The notes under the pieces are model-generated. The model was not told where the DNA came from. It was given only the letters and a program-made list of their open reading frames with translations, and searched no databases. 64,000 nucleotides of DNA from Pseudomonas guariconensis (GTDB lineage: Bacteria > Pseudomonadota > Gammaproteobacteria > Pseudomonadales > Pseudomonadaceae), in the NCBI RefSeq assembly GCF_024127895.1, contig NZ_JAMYBK010000003.1, forward strand, positions 276,138 to 340,137. The letters run 5' to 3'. Both the position numbers and the translations under genes were made by a program. Numbering within the stretch: the stretch's first letter is position 1; each line of letters begins with the position of its first letter. Shown in pieces: positions 28,636-37,739 of the stretch.

Positions 28636-30537
28636 TCACGACCGCCCCACAGGGTCACGCAACAACGAGTACCCCCGCTCCAGCAACGTCTGGCCGATGA
28701 AGCGCGAGCCGACCTCGTTGAGGTGGGCGTTGTCCAGGTACAGCAGCTTGCCGTCGATCAACGGGCTGCAACGCTGGCCCGGGCAGATCACCTGGTTGGG
28801 GTCGATGAAGCGCACCTGGGGGTACTTGGCGCGGATCTGCGCCCAGTAGTGGGGCCGGCTGCTTTCGTCGGTCTCGCACTGGCGCTGCAGGTCGAACATG
28901 AGCCGGCGGATCGGGCAGGTGGCGGCCTTGTCGATGGGCTGGTTGTTGAGGATCACGATGACCTGGCCGCTGTGCTCCACGGCATGGCGGATGCTGTCCT
29001 CGATGATGCCCTTGGCCGCTTCGTCGCGCGGCCAGCTGCCCGCCAGCACCACATAGCGGTAGCGGTTGCGCTCGATCAGGTCGAACACCCGCGCATTGCG
29101 CAAGTCGCAATGGGCCGCGTACACAGGCGACATGCCGCCGGTGTAGCCGAGCACCGGCAGGCAGTTGTCGATGGTGTAGTCCATCAGGCTGATGTTGTCT
29201 GGCCGCGCCAGGATGTCCACCATGCCCGAGAAATGGTTGGCGAAGGAGTCACCCACCAGGATGCCGTCGATGGCCGGCTTCTCGGCACCCAGGCGGCAGT
29301 CGTCCTTGGGCCCGGTGGTGTACAGGGCATTGACCACATGGCAGCCCCGGCGGATCTCGGCAGGCTTGCTCAAGGTCATGGCCTCCAGGCTCTCGACCTT
29401 GGCACTGAAGCGCTGCGGGAACCCTTCGAACTGCTGGGTCACCCCTGCCACCAGCACCAAGCCCAGCGCCGGCACCGCGAAGCGCCGGAAGAACACCTGG
29501 GCAAAGCGCAGCTGCACCCCGCTGCGGCGCATCGGCACCTCGACATAGCGCCAGGACAGCCAGGACAGCAGCACCGCGACCACCACCACGGCGCCGCCCA
29601 CGCCCAGGGTAATGGGGACGCCCAGGTAGTTGAGGTAGGCGATCAACGGCCAATGCCACAGGTACAGGGAGTAGGAGATCAGCCCGATGAACACCATCGG
29701 CCGGCTACTCAACAACGGCGACCGTGCCCCACCCGCCCCGGCGTAGATCAGCAAGGCCGCACCCAGGCAGGGCCAGAGTGCGTTGAGACCAGGGAACGGC
29801 GCACCTTCGCCGAGCCATGCCAGCGATACGCCGATCAGCAGGTAGCCAAGCACCGTGCACACCCCGGCACGCACACGACCGATGGCCCGTGGCTGCTGCA
29901 GGTACAGGCCCAGCCAACCCCCGAGCATCAGCTCGAAGAAGCGCGTGGGCAGCAGGTAGTAGGACGCCGTGGCGAACATCCCGGTGGCGTAGTGGGAGAA
30001 CGCCACGGCCAGCGCCACCCCCACGCCCAGCACCAGCAGCAGGTGGCGGGGAGCCAGCCGGTACACCAGCACCACCAGCAGCGGCCAGACCACGTAGAAC
30101 TGCTCCTCGATGCCCAGCGACCAGGTGTGCAGCAAAGGCGCTTCGCTGGCGTCGGCGGCGAAGTAGTTGCCGTACGTGATCCAGATATAGAAGTTCGACA
30201 CCCCCAGCAGGGAAAACAACGCCGTGGCGTTGAGCCGCATCAGGTCGACCGGCGACAGTAGGAAGGCGCCGACCACCACGCTGGCCAGCAGCACGGTGGC
30301 CAGCGCCGGCACGATACGGTTGATCCGCCTTTGGTAGAACCGCCTGAGGGAAAAGCGGCCTTCGCGCACTTCGGCGAAGACCTGGGAGGTGATGAGGAAA
30401 CCGGAGATCACGAAGAAGATGTCGACACCGATGAAGCCGCCCGGCAGCCACGCGGTATTGAGGTGATGCACGAAGACGGCGATCACCGCCACCGCGCGCA
30501 AGCCGTCGATATCGGTGCGGTACTTTTCACGAGTCAT
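28636..30537 (-). CDS. acyltransferase 3 family protein with SGNH domain (OafA-type O-acetyltransferase)
   Basis: 633-aa membrane protein. The N-terminal acyltransferase_3 domain (about residues 1-345, some ten membrane spans) opens with YRTDIDGLRAVAVIAVFVHH and has GGFIGVDIFFVISGFLIT. The periplasmic C-terminal SGNH hydrolase-like domain (about 400-633) has the nucleophile motif GDSFANHFSG and the late DNAHLNEVGSRF holding D and H. Such two-domain proteins move acetyl groups across the membrane onto LPS O-antigen, capsule or peptidoglycan. The ATG at 30537 is chosen because GGAAGG lies 8 nt upstream. It stands alone, 4.8 kb from the EPS cluster, so its acceptor glycan is unknown. Confidence 0.9.
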   Translation of the reverse strand: MTREKYRTDIDGLRAVAVIAVFVHHLNTAWLPGGFIGVDIFFVISGFLITSQVFAEVREGRFSLRRFYQRRINRIVPALATVLLASVVVGAFLLSPVDLMRLNATALFSLLGVSNFYIWITYGNYFAADASEAPLLHTWSLGIEEQFYVVWPLLVVLVYRLAPRHLLLVLGVGVALAVAFSHYATGMFATASYYLLPTRFFELMLGGWLGLYLQQPRAIGRVRAGVCTVLGYLLIGVSLAWLGEGAPFPGLNALWPCLGAALLIYAGAGGARSPLLSSRPMVFIGLISYSLYLWHWPLIAYLNYLGVPITLGVGGAVVVVAVLLSWLSWRYVEVPMRRSGVQLRFAQVFFRRFAVPALGLVLVAGVTQQFEGFPQRFSAKVESLEAMTLSKPAEIRRGCHVVNALYTTGPKDDCRLGAEKPAIDGILVGDSFANHFSGMVDILARPDNISLMDYTIDNCLPVLGYTGGMSPVYAAHCDLRNARVFDLIERNRYRYVVLAGSWPRDEAAKGIIEDSIRHAVEHSGQVIVILNNQPIDKAATCPIRRLMFDLQRQCETDESSRPHYWAQIRAKYPQVRFIDPNQVICPGQRCSPLIDGKLLYLDNAHLNEVGSRFIGQTLLERGYSLLRDPVGRS

Positions 30538-30660
30538 GCGCCAAGCCTTCCCTAGGTTTTGGAGACGGATGCCCAGAGGCAATGTGCCATCTCACAGTTG
30601 TAGGCTGGATTTGCGCGCTCGCCAAGGCGAAAAGTCAAAAACCCGACAATCGTACACCTA

Positions 30661-30688
30661 GCCAGGGTAACCTTTGAAAAACCCTGGC
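30661..30688 (-). terminator. stem-loop after sdaA
   Basis: GCCAGGGT (30661-30668) pairs with ACCCTGGC (30681-30688) around a 12-nt AT-rich loop, 26 bp beyond the sdaA stop on the minus strand. No T-run follows. Confidence 0.55.
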
Positions 30689-30713
30689 GCGAATCGTCAT
30701 TTTTCTGGCTCCA

Positions 30714-32090
30714 TCAACACTCGACGAAGGCCACGGCCAGGCCGCCACGCGAGGTTTCCTTGTACTTGTCGTGCATGTCGGCGCCGGTATCGCGCATCGT
30801 GCGGATCACCTGGTCGAGGGAGATGAAGTGCTCGCCGTCGCCGCGCAGGGCCATCTGCACCGCGTTGATCGCCTTGACCGCGGCGATGGCGTTGCGCTCG
30901 ATGCACGGCACCTGGACCAGGCCGCCGACCGGGTCGCAGGTCAGCCCCAGGTTGTGTTCCAGGGCGATCTCGGCGGCGTTCTCCAACTGCGCCGGGGTCG
31001 CCCCGAGCACCTCGGCCAGGCCCGCGGCGGCCATGGCGCAGGCCGAACCGACCTCGCCCTGGCAACCGACTTCGGCGCCGGAGATCGAGGCGTTCTTCTT
31101 GCACAGGATGCCCACCGCCGCCGCGGCCAGCAGGAACGCCACCACATCGTCGTCGCAGGCGCCGGGGTTGAACTTCATGTAGTAGTGCAACACGGCCGGG
31201 ATGATGCCGGCCGCGCCATTGGTGGGCGCGGTGACCATGCGCCCGCCGGCGGCGTTCTCTTCGTTGACGGCCAAGGCGAACAGGTTGACCCATTCCATGG
31301 CGCTCAGGGTCGAGCCGATCACGTTGGGCTTGCCCGCCTCCTGCAGGCTGCGGTGCAAGCGTGCAGCGCGGCGCCTGACCTTGAGCCCGCCAGGCAGGAT
31401 GCCCTCGTTGCGCAGGCCGTTGGCGACGCACTCGCCCATCGCCGCCCAGATCTTCAGCAAGCCCTCGCGCACCTCGGCCTGCGGTCGCCAGATGCATTCG
31501 TTGGCCAGCATCAGTTGGCTGACGCTGAGCCGGTGCGCCCTGCACAGCGCCAGAAGCTCTGCGGCGCTGGAAAATTCATAGGGCAGGCGCACCGGGTCGG
31601 CATTGGCCTCGGGGGCATCGATCTCGCCTTGCTCGACGATGAAGCCACCGCCGATGGAATAGTAGGTCTGGCTGAAGCGCTGCCCGTGCTCGCCAAAGGC
31701 GTGCAAGCGCATGGCGTTGGGGTGGTACGGCAGGTTCTCGTCGAGCAGCAGCAGGTCACGGGCATACTGGAAGGCCACCGGGTGGCTGCCGTCGAGCATC
31801 AGCCGCTGCGTATCCAGCAACTGCTCGATGCGTGGCTCGATGCTCTGCGGCTCGATACGGTCCGGCCACTGGCCCATCAGGCCAAGCAGGCAGGCACGGT
31901 CGGTGGCATGGCCAACGCCGGTGGCCGACAGCGAGCCGTACAGGCGCACCTCGACACGCCTCACCTGCGCCAGCAGCCCGCGCTCGCGCAGGGCTTGGGC
32001 GAAAGTGGCCGCGGCACGCATCGGGCCGACGGTATGGGAGCTGGAGGGGCCGATGCCAATCTTGAAAAGGTCGAAAACACTGATAGCCAT
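30714..32090 (-). CDS. sdaA: L-serine ammonia-lyase (L-serine dehydratase), iron-sulfur type
   Basis: 458-aa single-chain SdaA-type enzyme that deaminates L-serine to pyruvate with a [4Fe-4S] cluster. The N-terminal beta domain begins [27 protein letters not shown], the hallmark of the family. The alpha domain carries the cluster-binding Cys in segments such as [15 protein letters not shown] and [19 protein letters not shown], and the C-terminus ([13 protein letters not shown]) ends with a Cys as in other family members, where it is thought to reach the active site. Start at ATG 32090. Divergent from a LysR gene (146 bp) that probably regulates it in response to serine or glycine. Confidence 0.93.
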   Translation of the reverse strand: MAISVFDLFKIGIGPSSSHTVGPMRAAATFAQALRERGLLAQVRRVEVRLYGSLSATGVGHATDRACLLGLMGQWPDRIEPQSIEPRIEQLLDTQRLMLDGSHPVAFQYARDLLLLDENLPYHPNAMRLHAFGEHGQRFSQTYYSIGGGFIVEQGEIDAPEANADPVRLPYEFSSAAELLALCRAHRLSVSQLMLANECIWRPQAEVREGLLKIWAAMGECVANGLRNEGILPGGLKVRRRAARLHRSLQEAGKPNVIGSTLSAMEWVNLFALAVNEENAAGGRMVTAPTNGAAGIIPAVLHYYMKFNPGACDDDVVAFLLAAAAVGILCKKNASISGAEVGCQGEVGSACAMAAAGLAEVLGATPAQLENAAEIALEHNLGLTCDPVGGLVQVPCIERNAIAAVKAINAVQMALRGDGEHFISLDQVIRTMRDTGADMHDKYKETSRGGLAVAFVEC

Positions 32091-32236
32091 GCTAATGCCT
32101 GACCGTGACGGGCGACTGCGCCGTGACACGGCTCTCTGGAAAAATTGAACGGTATTGCGAATTTGCGCGATACTGCCGCGCACACCCGCCAATGACCAAC
32201 GAAAGTTCCTAAGCAAGGCTTTAGCCTAACTAAACG

Positions 32237-33178
32237 ATGCGACGACAACTCAATGGCCAGCTGTTCGTCTGGCTGCATGTATTCTCCTGCGCGGCGCGGC
32301 ACCTGTCGTTCACCCGCTGCGCCGAGGAACTGCACATCACCCCCGGTGCCGTCAGCCAGCAGATGCGCCAATTGGAGGAGCGCCTGGGCTACCGCCTGTT
32401 CCTGCGCCGGGCCCGTGGCGTGGAGCTGAGCGCCGAGGGCCAGCGCCTGGCGCAGACGGTGACCGAAGCCTATGGCAGCATCGAAGCCGAACTGCTGCGC
32501 CTGGATGCCGGCGAGATCCGCGGCACCCTGCGCCTGCGATCGATCCCCTCGTTCCTGGCCAAGTGGCTGACACCCCGCCTGCCGCGCTTCCAGCAGCGCT
32601 ACCCGGACATCGAGCTGCGCCTGGTGGCCGAGGACAGCAACCAGGCCTTGCACCCGGACGATTTCGACCTGGCCATCGACCTCAACGATGGCAGCTACCC
32701 GGGCATGCGCTCGACCCCGCTGCTGGAGGAGCAGATCTTCCCGGTGTGCTCGCCGGCCCTGCTGCGCGGGCGCCCGCCCCTGCATGGCCCTGCGGACCTG
32801 GTGCACTACCCATTGCTGCACGACATCACCGCCTGGCGTGGCAGCTCGGAATACGCCGAATGGGAGTTCTACCTGCAGAGCATCGGCGCAGGTGGGCTGG
32901 ATGTGCGCCGCGGGCACACCTTCAACCGCAACCACCTGACCATCGAGGCAGCCATTGCCGGGGTCGGTGTGGCCATCGCCCGGCGCACCCTGCTCAACGA
33001 CGAGCTCGAGCGCGGGGCGCTGATCGTGCCGTTCGGCATGCCGATCGCCAATCACAAGCGCTACATGCTGCACTACCCGCCGGGGGGCCTGGGCCAACCG
33101 GGGGCACGGGCGGTGCATGACTGGCTGGTGGAAGAGGCACAAGGGTTCCGGGCGTTGCATCCCCTGGCGTTGGCGTGA
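32237..33178 (+). CDS. LysR-family transcriptional regulator (GcvA/DsdC-like)
   Basis: 313-aa LysR regulator with the GcvA-type HTH: FVWLHVFSCAARHLSFTRCAEELHITPGAVSQQMRQLEERLGYRLFLRRARGVELSAEG. The effector domain runs about 95-300 (FLAKWLTPRLPRFQQRYPDIELRLVAEDSNQ). It is divergent from sdaA, so a role in controlling serine deamination is likely, in analogy to GcvA or DsdC regulators of glycine and D-serine catabolism (inference). No Shine-Dalgarno is evident before the ATG (aactaaacgATG), which suggests weak expression. The 146-bp shared promoter region holds ttaggcta-like AT-rich stretches but no clear motif. Confidence 0.88.
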   Translation: MRRQLNGQLFVWLHVFSCAARHLSFTRCAEELHITPGAVSQQMRQLEERLGYRLFLRRARGVELSAEGQRLAQTVTEAYGSIEAELLRLDAGEIRGTLRLRSIPSFLAKWLTPRLPRFQQRYPDIELRLVAEDSNQALHPDDFDLAIDLNDGSYPGMRSTPLLEEQIFPVCSPALLRGRPPLHGPADLVHYPLLHDITAWRGSSEYAEWEFYLQSIGAGGLDVRRGHTFNRNHLTIEAAIAGVGVAIARRTLLNDELERGALIVPFGMPIANHKRYMLHYPPGGLGQPGARAVHDWLVEEAQGFRALHPLALA

Positions 33179-33249
33179 CGCGGTGCTGTCCCCTTTTGGG
33201 GCGCGAAGCGGCCCTAATGACCTCGGGATGGCACCTGGCCCCAGGATGA

Positions 33250-34941
33250 CTACTGCACCGCGATCACCTTGTCCGGCTTGGGCGTCACGATCCGCCCCAG
33301 GTCGATACGCCGGAAATCCGGCTTCGCCCCCAGCCGCGCATTGAATCGCACGTTGAAGGTGAAGGGGTCCTCGGTCGCCACATCCAGCGCCCGCCCGTAC
33401 ATCGCCGTCACCCCTGCCCGGTCATACCCCATCAGGCTCAGCAGGGTCGGGAAGATGTTGTAGTGGCTGGAAGCGTTGTGGTTGTCGCCCAGGTGCGCGC
33501 GCCAGTCGAGCGACTTCACCCCCTGGCCCTGGATCACCACCAATGGCACCAACCCCTCCTCCGCCACCGGGTCGCTGCCGCAATGGGTGTTCAACCCCGG
33601 ATCGCCCCGCTCATGCAGGTCCTGCCCATGGTCGGAGGTATAGATCACCACCGCCTGGCTCAGGTCGCCCTCGGCGAACAGGCGCCGAAAGAACTCGCCC
33701 ACGCTCCACAGCAGGCTGTTACGGTACGAGTTGCGATACAGCACCCAGTCCTGCGGCCGGCCATCGAAACCTTCGCGGGTGCCGGTGTCGGCAACGTCGG
33801 CGAAGCGCCCACGCGGCAGCGCCGGCTGGTACTGCATGAATGCGTCGGGGTACTTGTCGTGCACCGGGAAGTGGGCGCCGACCTTGTTGATCACGATCAA
33901 CTGTGCCTGGTCGTCCCGCAGCAGCTGCACCAGTGTCTGCAACGCGGCCATATCGCGCTGCATCACCGGCGTGTCGTCGAACTGCACGAAGCGGTCGATG
34001 TCGCGCTTCTCGGTTTCGGTCATCAGGTTCTGCAGCTTGCCGCCGGTACGTTGCCCATCGATGTAGACCGTGCCCAGCCCCGCCTGCTTGGCGTACTGCC
34101 AGATCGATGGGCCGGTCGAGTTGATCCGCAGGTAATCGGCGCGGGTCCCGCCATAGCGCAAGGTAACGTTGGTGTCGGCACTGCAGTTGGCCACCGCCGC
34201 CGCATAGCCGTAGTTGAAGATCTCCACCCCGGGCTGCGCCTGGGCCAGGTGACTGGTGACCCCCGCCGGGGTGTTCAGGTCCAGGTAGTTGCCGGCGACG
34301 CTTTCGTCGATCACCAGCACGATGTCCCGTGCCAGGGGCGACCCCGAACGGGCCAGGGTCACCGGCTGGCGCGGCCCGACGCTGTCGTGCAGCGACTCGT
34401 AGGTGAACAGGCTCAGGTAGGCCAGCGGCGTGTACATCACCGGCAGGCCACGGGCACCTTCGCCGGCACGCACGAACAGGATGCCGATCAGCAGCAGCAA
34501 GGCCAGCAACGGTGCCGCGACCGGCACCAGCCGTGGCAAACGCGGCACGGCGCCCGGCCGCAGGCCGATGCCGAACAGCAGCAAAAGCCCCTTGGCCAGG
34601 GCCACGCTGATCGCCTGCTGGTACTGCTGCAGCGCCTCGTGGATGAAGCCGCCGGAATAGACCATGGAGACGAACGCGCTGTAAGTCAGGTACGAATCGG
34701 TGATGCGGGTGTAGGCATCGAAGAACACCGCACTGGCCGTCAACGCCACGGCCAGTGGCCAGCGTACCCAGGCCGGGCGTATCCAGGCCGCCAACAGCAA
34801 GGCCACGGTCGTGATCGCGAACAGCCCCAGGTACATCAGCAATGCCGGGCCGATGCCCAGTGCTTCCATCCGCTCCTGGTAATACGTGTGGAAGCTCGCC
34901 AGGTAGGCGACCAGCAACAATCCCTTGATCCCTGCGCGCAT
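33250..34941 (-). CDS. membrane-anchored sulfatase-like / phosphoethanolamine transferase-like protein
   Basis: 563-aa inner-membrane protein. About five membrane spans in the first 180 residues are followed by a periplasmic alkaline-phosphatase-fold domain. Landmarks are DIVLVIDESVAGNYLDL (metal Asp/Glu and possible nucleophile region), the loop NKVGAHFPVHDKYP, and YTSDHGQDLHERG (metal-binding D-H). The layout matches EptA/CptA/OpgE-type phosphoethanolamine transferases, but the usual ETxRxDxxxxxGYxRxTxP segment with the catalytic Thr is replaced by DESVAGNYLDLNTPAGVTS, so acceptor and donor are uncertain. GGAG lies 9 nt before the ATG. It is divergent from the EPS cluster across a 384-bp region, which might mean it modifies the envelope or the EPS. 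Confidence 0.8.
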   Translation of the reverse strand: MRAGIKGLLLVAYLASFHTYYQERMEALGIGPALLMYLGLFAITTVALLLAAWIRPAWVRWPLAVALTASAVFFDAYTRITDSYLTYSAFVSMVYSGGFIHEALQQYQQAISVALAKGLLLLFGIGLRPGAVPRLPRLVPVAAPLLALLLLIGILFVRAGEGARGLPVMYTPLAYLSLFTYESLHDSVGPRQPVTLARSGSPLARDIVLVIDESVAGNYLDLNTPAGVTSHLAQAQPGVEIFNYGYAAAVANCSADTNVTLRYGGTRADYLRINSTGPSIWQYAKQAGLGTVYIDGQRTGGKLQNLMTETEKRDIDRFVQFDDTPVMQRDMAALQTLVQLLRDDQAQLIVINKVGAHFPVHDKYPDAFMQYQPALPRGRFADVADTGTREGFDGRPQDWVLYRNSYRNSLLWSVGEFFRRLFAEGDLSQAVVIYTSDHGQDLHERGDPGLNTHCGSDPVAEEGLVPLVVIQGQGVKSLDWRAHLGDNHNASSHYNIFPTLLSLMGYDRAGVTAMYGRALDVATEDPFTFNVRFNARLGAKPDFRRIDLGRIVTPKPDKVIAVQ

Positions 34942-35325
34942 GATTCGGCCACTCCGGTCATGGTTTTCCCTTCAAACCGTAGCACCCCTGTAACAAATCA
35001 CAAGCCGAGAAAGTCAATTTTCCGGCGTTAACGTCACGCTGTATTTTGGCGTTACAAGTGACTCATCCTTGAGACTCTCTATCACGTACAGACCACGTTT
35101 TTCGCGGCCTTTGACCGTTCATCGGTTTGCCAACCGGCCAATTGCCAGTAGCTTTCCACGCTAACTCACGGATTGGAAAAGGGTTGATGGCAGATGGCCC
35201 TCTCGCTCAGCGCTTGTAAATTCAACGAAACATGCCATTGCTTTGACGCAAAACCGGACGGCTGAGCTATACCGAATTCACCACCTTGTTTCATCCCTAT
35301 TACTCATCCATACGAGGCACTGCGC
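34942..35325. other. 384-bp control region between the sulfatase-like gene and the EPS cluster
   Basis: Noticeably more AT-rich than the surrounding genes. It contains an inverted repeat CGGTT-TGCC-AACCG (35123-35136), a GTCAAT half-site (35014-35019), TTGACC (35111-35116), and a promoter-like pair near 35243-35273. No frame with good codon use is present. Its length suggests several regulators act on the EPS operon; which ones cannot be read here. Confidence 0.5.
35243..35273 (+). promoter_or_regulatory. candidate promoter of the EPS operon
   Basis: TTGACG (35243-35248) and TATACC (35268-35273, within CTATACC) are 19 nt apart, 53 bp before the ugd ATG. The CTATAC form is also the type of -10 favoured by sigma S. 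Spacing is 2 nt longer than ideal, so this is only a candidate. Confidence 0.4.
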
Positions 35326-36678
35326 ATGGACGTGAGCGTTTTTGGTACTGGTTATGTCGGTCTGGTACAGGCGGCGGCCCTGGCAGATGTAGGCCACCGG
35401 GTCCTGTGCGTGGATGTCGACGCCCACAAGATCAACCAATTGCGCCAGGGCGTGCCGCCGATCAGCGAGCCAGGCCTGTCGGAGCTGCTGGAAGACAACA
35501 TCAAGGACGGTCGCCTGTTGTTCAGCACCCAGGCCAGCGATGCCGTTAGCCACGCCGAGCTGATCTTCATCGCCGTCGGCACCCCACCCGACGAGGATGG
35601 CTCGGCCGACCTCTCCCATGTGCTCGATGTCACCCGCCAGATCGTCGCGCTGATGGAGCAGGACCGCACCCTGATCGTCAAGTCCACCGTGCCGGTGGGG
35701 ACCGCCGACCAGGTCCTGGCCCTGGCCCGCGAGGAACTGCAGCGCCTGGGCAAGGGCCAGTTGCAGGTGCGCGTGGTGTCCAACCCCGAGTTTCTCAAGG
35801 AAGGCAGTGCCCTGGCCGATTGCATGCGCCCGGACCGCATCATCGTCGGCACCCGCGACGAGATCGCCCACGACCAACTGGCCGAGCTCTACGCCCCGTT
35901 CTGCCGCAACCACGAAAAACTGATGTTCATGGACAACCGCAGCGCCGAGCTGACCAAGTACGCTGCCAACGCCATGCTCGCCACGCGCATCAGCTTCATG
36001 AACGAGCTAGCCAACCTCAGCGAGCAGCTGGGCGCCGACATCGAGGCGGTGCGCCGGGGCATCGGCTCCGACCCGCGCATCGGCTATCACTTCATCTACC
36101 CCGGTTGCGGCTTCGGTGGCTCGTGCTTCCCCAAGGACCTCAAGGCCCTGCTGCACACCGCCGAGCGCAGCGGTATGCCGCTGCGCCTGCTGCAGAGCGT
36201 CACCGAGGTCAATGACCGGCAACGCCAGATCCTCTTCGCCAAGCTCAAGCAGCGCCTGGGCACGCCGCTGGCCGGCAAGTCCATCGCGCTCTGGGGCCTG
36301 GCCTTCAAACCCAACACCGACGACATGCGCGAGGCGCCCAGCCGCTACCTGATGGAAGCGCTGTGGGCCGAAGGCGCCACCGTGCGCGCCTACGACCCAG
36401 AGGCCATGGACGAATGCCGGCGCCTCTACGGCTACCGTGACGACCTGCAGTTGTGCGCCACCCGCGACGACACCCTGCAGGACGCTGATGCCCTGGTGAT
36501 CTGCACCGAATGGAAGAACTTTCGCGTGGTCGACTTCGCCCTGCTGGCCAGCAAGCTACGCGAACGGGTGATCGTCGACGGACGCAACCTGTACAACCCC
36601 GAGCAGGTGGCGGCCCATGGCCTGCTCTACAGCGGCATCGGCCTGCGCCAGGTCGCCCCACAAGTGGGTGCGCCATGA
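35326..36678 (+). CDS. ugd: UDP-glucose 6-dehydrogenase
   Basis: 450-aa UDP-glucose/GDP-mannose dehydrogenase family enzyme that oxidises UDP-glucose to UDP-glucuronate with NAD. The Rossmann motif is GTGYVGL (residues 7-13), the catalytic Cys is C267 in GFGGSCFPKD, and the C-terminal UDP-binding domain carries WGLAFKPNTDDMREAPS. SNPEFLKEGSA is diagnostic for Ugd. GAGG stands 9 nt before the ATG. First gene of the 16-gene EPS cluster; the next gene overlaps it by 4 nt. It makes uronic acid available for the polymer or for epimerisation by the next gene product. GDP-mannose dehydrogenase (AlgD) is less likely, given the Ugd-type NPEFLKEG and the downstream epimerase. Confidence 0.93.
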   Translation: MDVSVFGTGYVGLVQAAALADVGHRVLCVDVDAHKINQLRQGVPPISEPGLSELLEDNIKDGRLLFSTQASDAVSHAELIFIAVGTPPDEDGSADLSHVLDVTRQIVALMEQDRTLIVKSTVPVGTADQVLALAREELQRLGKGQLQVRVVSNPEFLKEGSALADCMRPDRIIVGTRDEIAHDQLAELYAPFCRNHEKLMFMDNRSAELTKYAANAMLATRISFMNELANLSEQLGADIEAVRRGIGSDPRIGYHFIYPGCGFGGSCFPKDLKALLHTAERSGMPLRLLQSVTEVNDRQRQILFAKLKQRLGTPLAGKSIALWGLAFKPNTDDMREAPSRYLMEALWAEGATVRAYDPEAMDECRRLYGYRDDLQLCATRDDTLQDADALVICTEWKNFRVVDFALLASKLRERVIVDGRNLYNPEQVAAHGLLYSGIGLRQVAPQVGAP

Positions 36679-37739
36679 AAGTGCTGGTCACCGGCGCGGC
36701 CGGTTTCATCGGTGCCCACACCTGCCTGCGCCTGCTGCGCGACGGCCACCAGGTGGTGGGGCTGGACAATTTCAACGACTACTACGATCCGGCCATCAAG
36801 CATGCGCGGGTGCTCTGGGTCCGCCAGCAAGGCGGCGACTTCAACCTGCGCCACCTCGACCTGAGCGACCGCGACGGCATGGCCCGGCTGTTCGCCATGG
36901 AGCGCCCGGAGGTGGTGGTGCACCTGGCCGCCCAGGCCGGCGTGCGCCATTCGTTGCAAAACCCCCAGGCCTACATCGACAGCAACCTGGTCGGATTCCT
37001 CAACATCCTCGAGGGTTGCCGCCGCCACCCAGTGCAGCACCTGCTGTACGCCTCGTCCAGCTCGGTGTACGGGGCCAACCGGCAGACCCCGTACCGCGTG
37101 CAGGACACCGTCGACCATCCGCTGTCACTGTACGCCGCCACCAAGAAGGCCAACGAGGCCATGGCCCACAGCTACAGCCACCTGTTCGGCATCCCTTGCA
37201 GCGGCCTGCGCTTCTTCACCGTGTACGGCCCCTGGGGCCGCCCGGACATGTCGCCGATGCAGTTCGCCAAGGCGATCAGCGAAGGCCGGCCGATTCAGCT
37301 GTTCAACCATGGCCGCCACCAGCGCGACTTCACCTATATCGACGACATCGTCGAAAGCCTGGTGCGGCTGATGCCACGGGCGCCGGCAGGCGACCCGGAC
37401 TGGAACCCCCATGCCCCCGACCCGGCCAGCAGCCAGGCGCCCTGGCGCCTCTACAACATTGGCGGGCAGCGCCCGGTGGAACTGCTCGACTACCTGGCGC
37501 TGCTGGAGAAGCACCTGCAACGCAATGCAGTGATCGAGCTGCTGCCGTTGCAGCCGGGCGACGTGCTGGCCACCTGCGCCGATGCCAGCGCCCTGGCCCG
37601 GGTCACCGGCTTCACTCCACAGGTTTCCCTCGATGAAGGGCTCAGGCGATTCATCGCCTGGTTTCAAGAGTACTGCGCGCCCAACGCCACGACGACCACC
37701 CCGGCAGGCGAGCAGGCGGATCAACGGAGGGCGGTATGA
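36675..37739 (+). CDS. NAD-dependent epimerase, probable UDP-glucuronate 4-epimerase
   Basis: 354-aa extended SDR. NAD motif GAAGFIG (residues 7-13), then LDNFNDYYDPAIKHARV, which is characteristic of UDP-glucuronate 4-epimerases (WbnF/LspL/GlaKP type) that make UDP-galacturonate. Catalytic residues are in SSSSVYG and YAATK, and the substrate loop is RFFTVYGPWGRPDM. This follows directly on Ugd (ATGA overlap), so the pair probably supplies UDP-GlcA and UDP-GalA. The C-terminal ~20 residues (TTTTPAGEQADQRRA) are extra and low complexity. Specificity is inferred from family and neighbour, not proven. Confidence 0.88.
   Translation: MKVLVTGAAGFIGAHTCLRLLRDGHQVVGLDNFNDYYDPAIKHARVLWVRQQGGDFNLRHLDLSDRDGMARLFAMERPEVVVHLAAQAGVRHSLQNPQAYIDSNLVGFLNILEGCRRHPVQHLLYASSSSVYGANRQTPYRVQDTVDHPLSLYAATKKANEAMAHSYSHLFGIPCSGLRFFTVYGPWGRPDMSPMQFAKAISEGRPIQLFNHGRHQRDFTYIDDIVESLVRLMPRAPAGDPDWNPHAPDPASSQAPWRLYNIGGQRPVELLDYLALLEKHLQRNAVIELLPLQPGDVLATCADASALARVTGFTPQVSLDEGLRRFIAWFQEYCAPNATTTTPAGEQADQRRAV

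Noticed and set aside
35014..35019. FleQ-type motif in the EPS promoter (GTCAAT)
   Set aside because: Only a half-site; the complementary half with the expected spacing is not seen.
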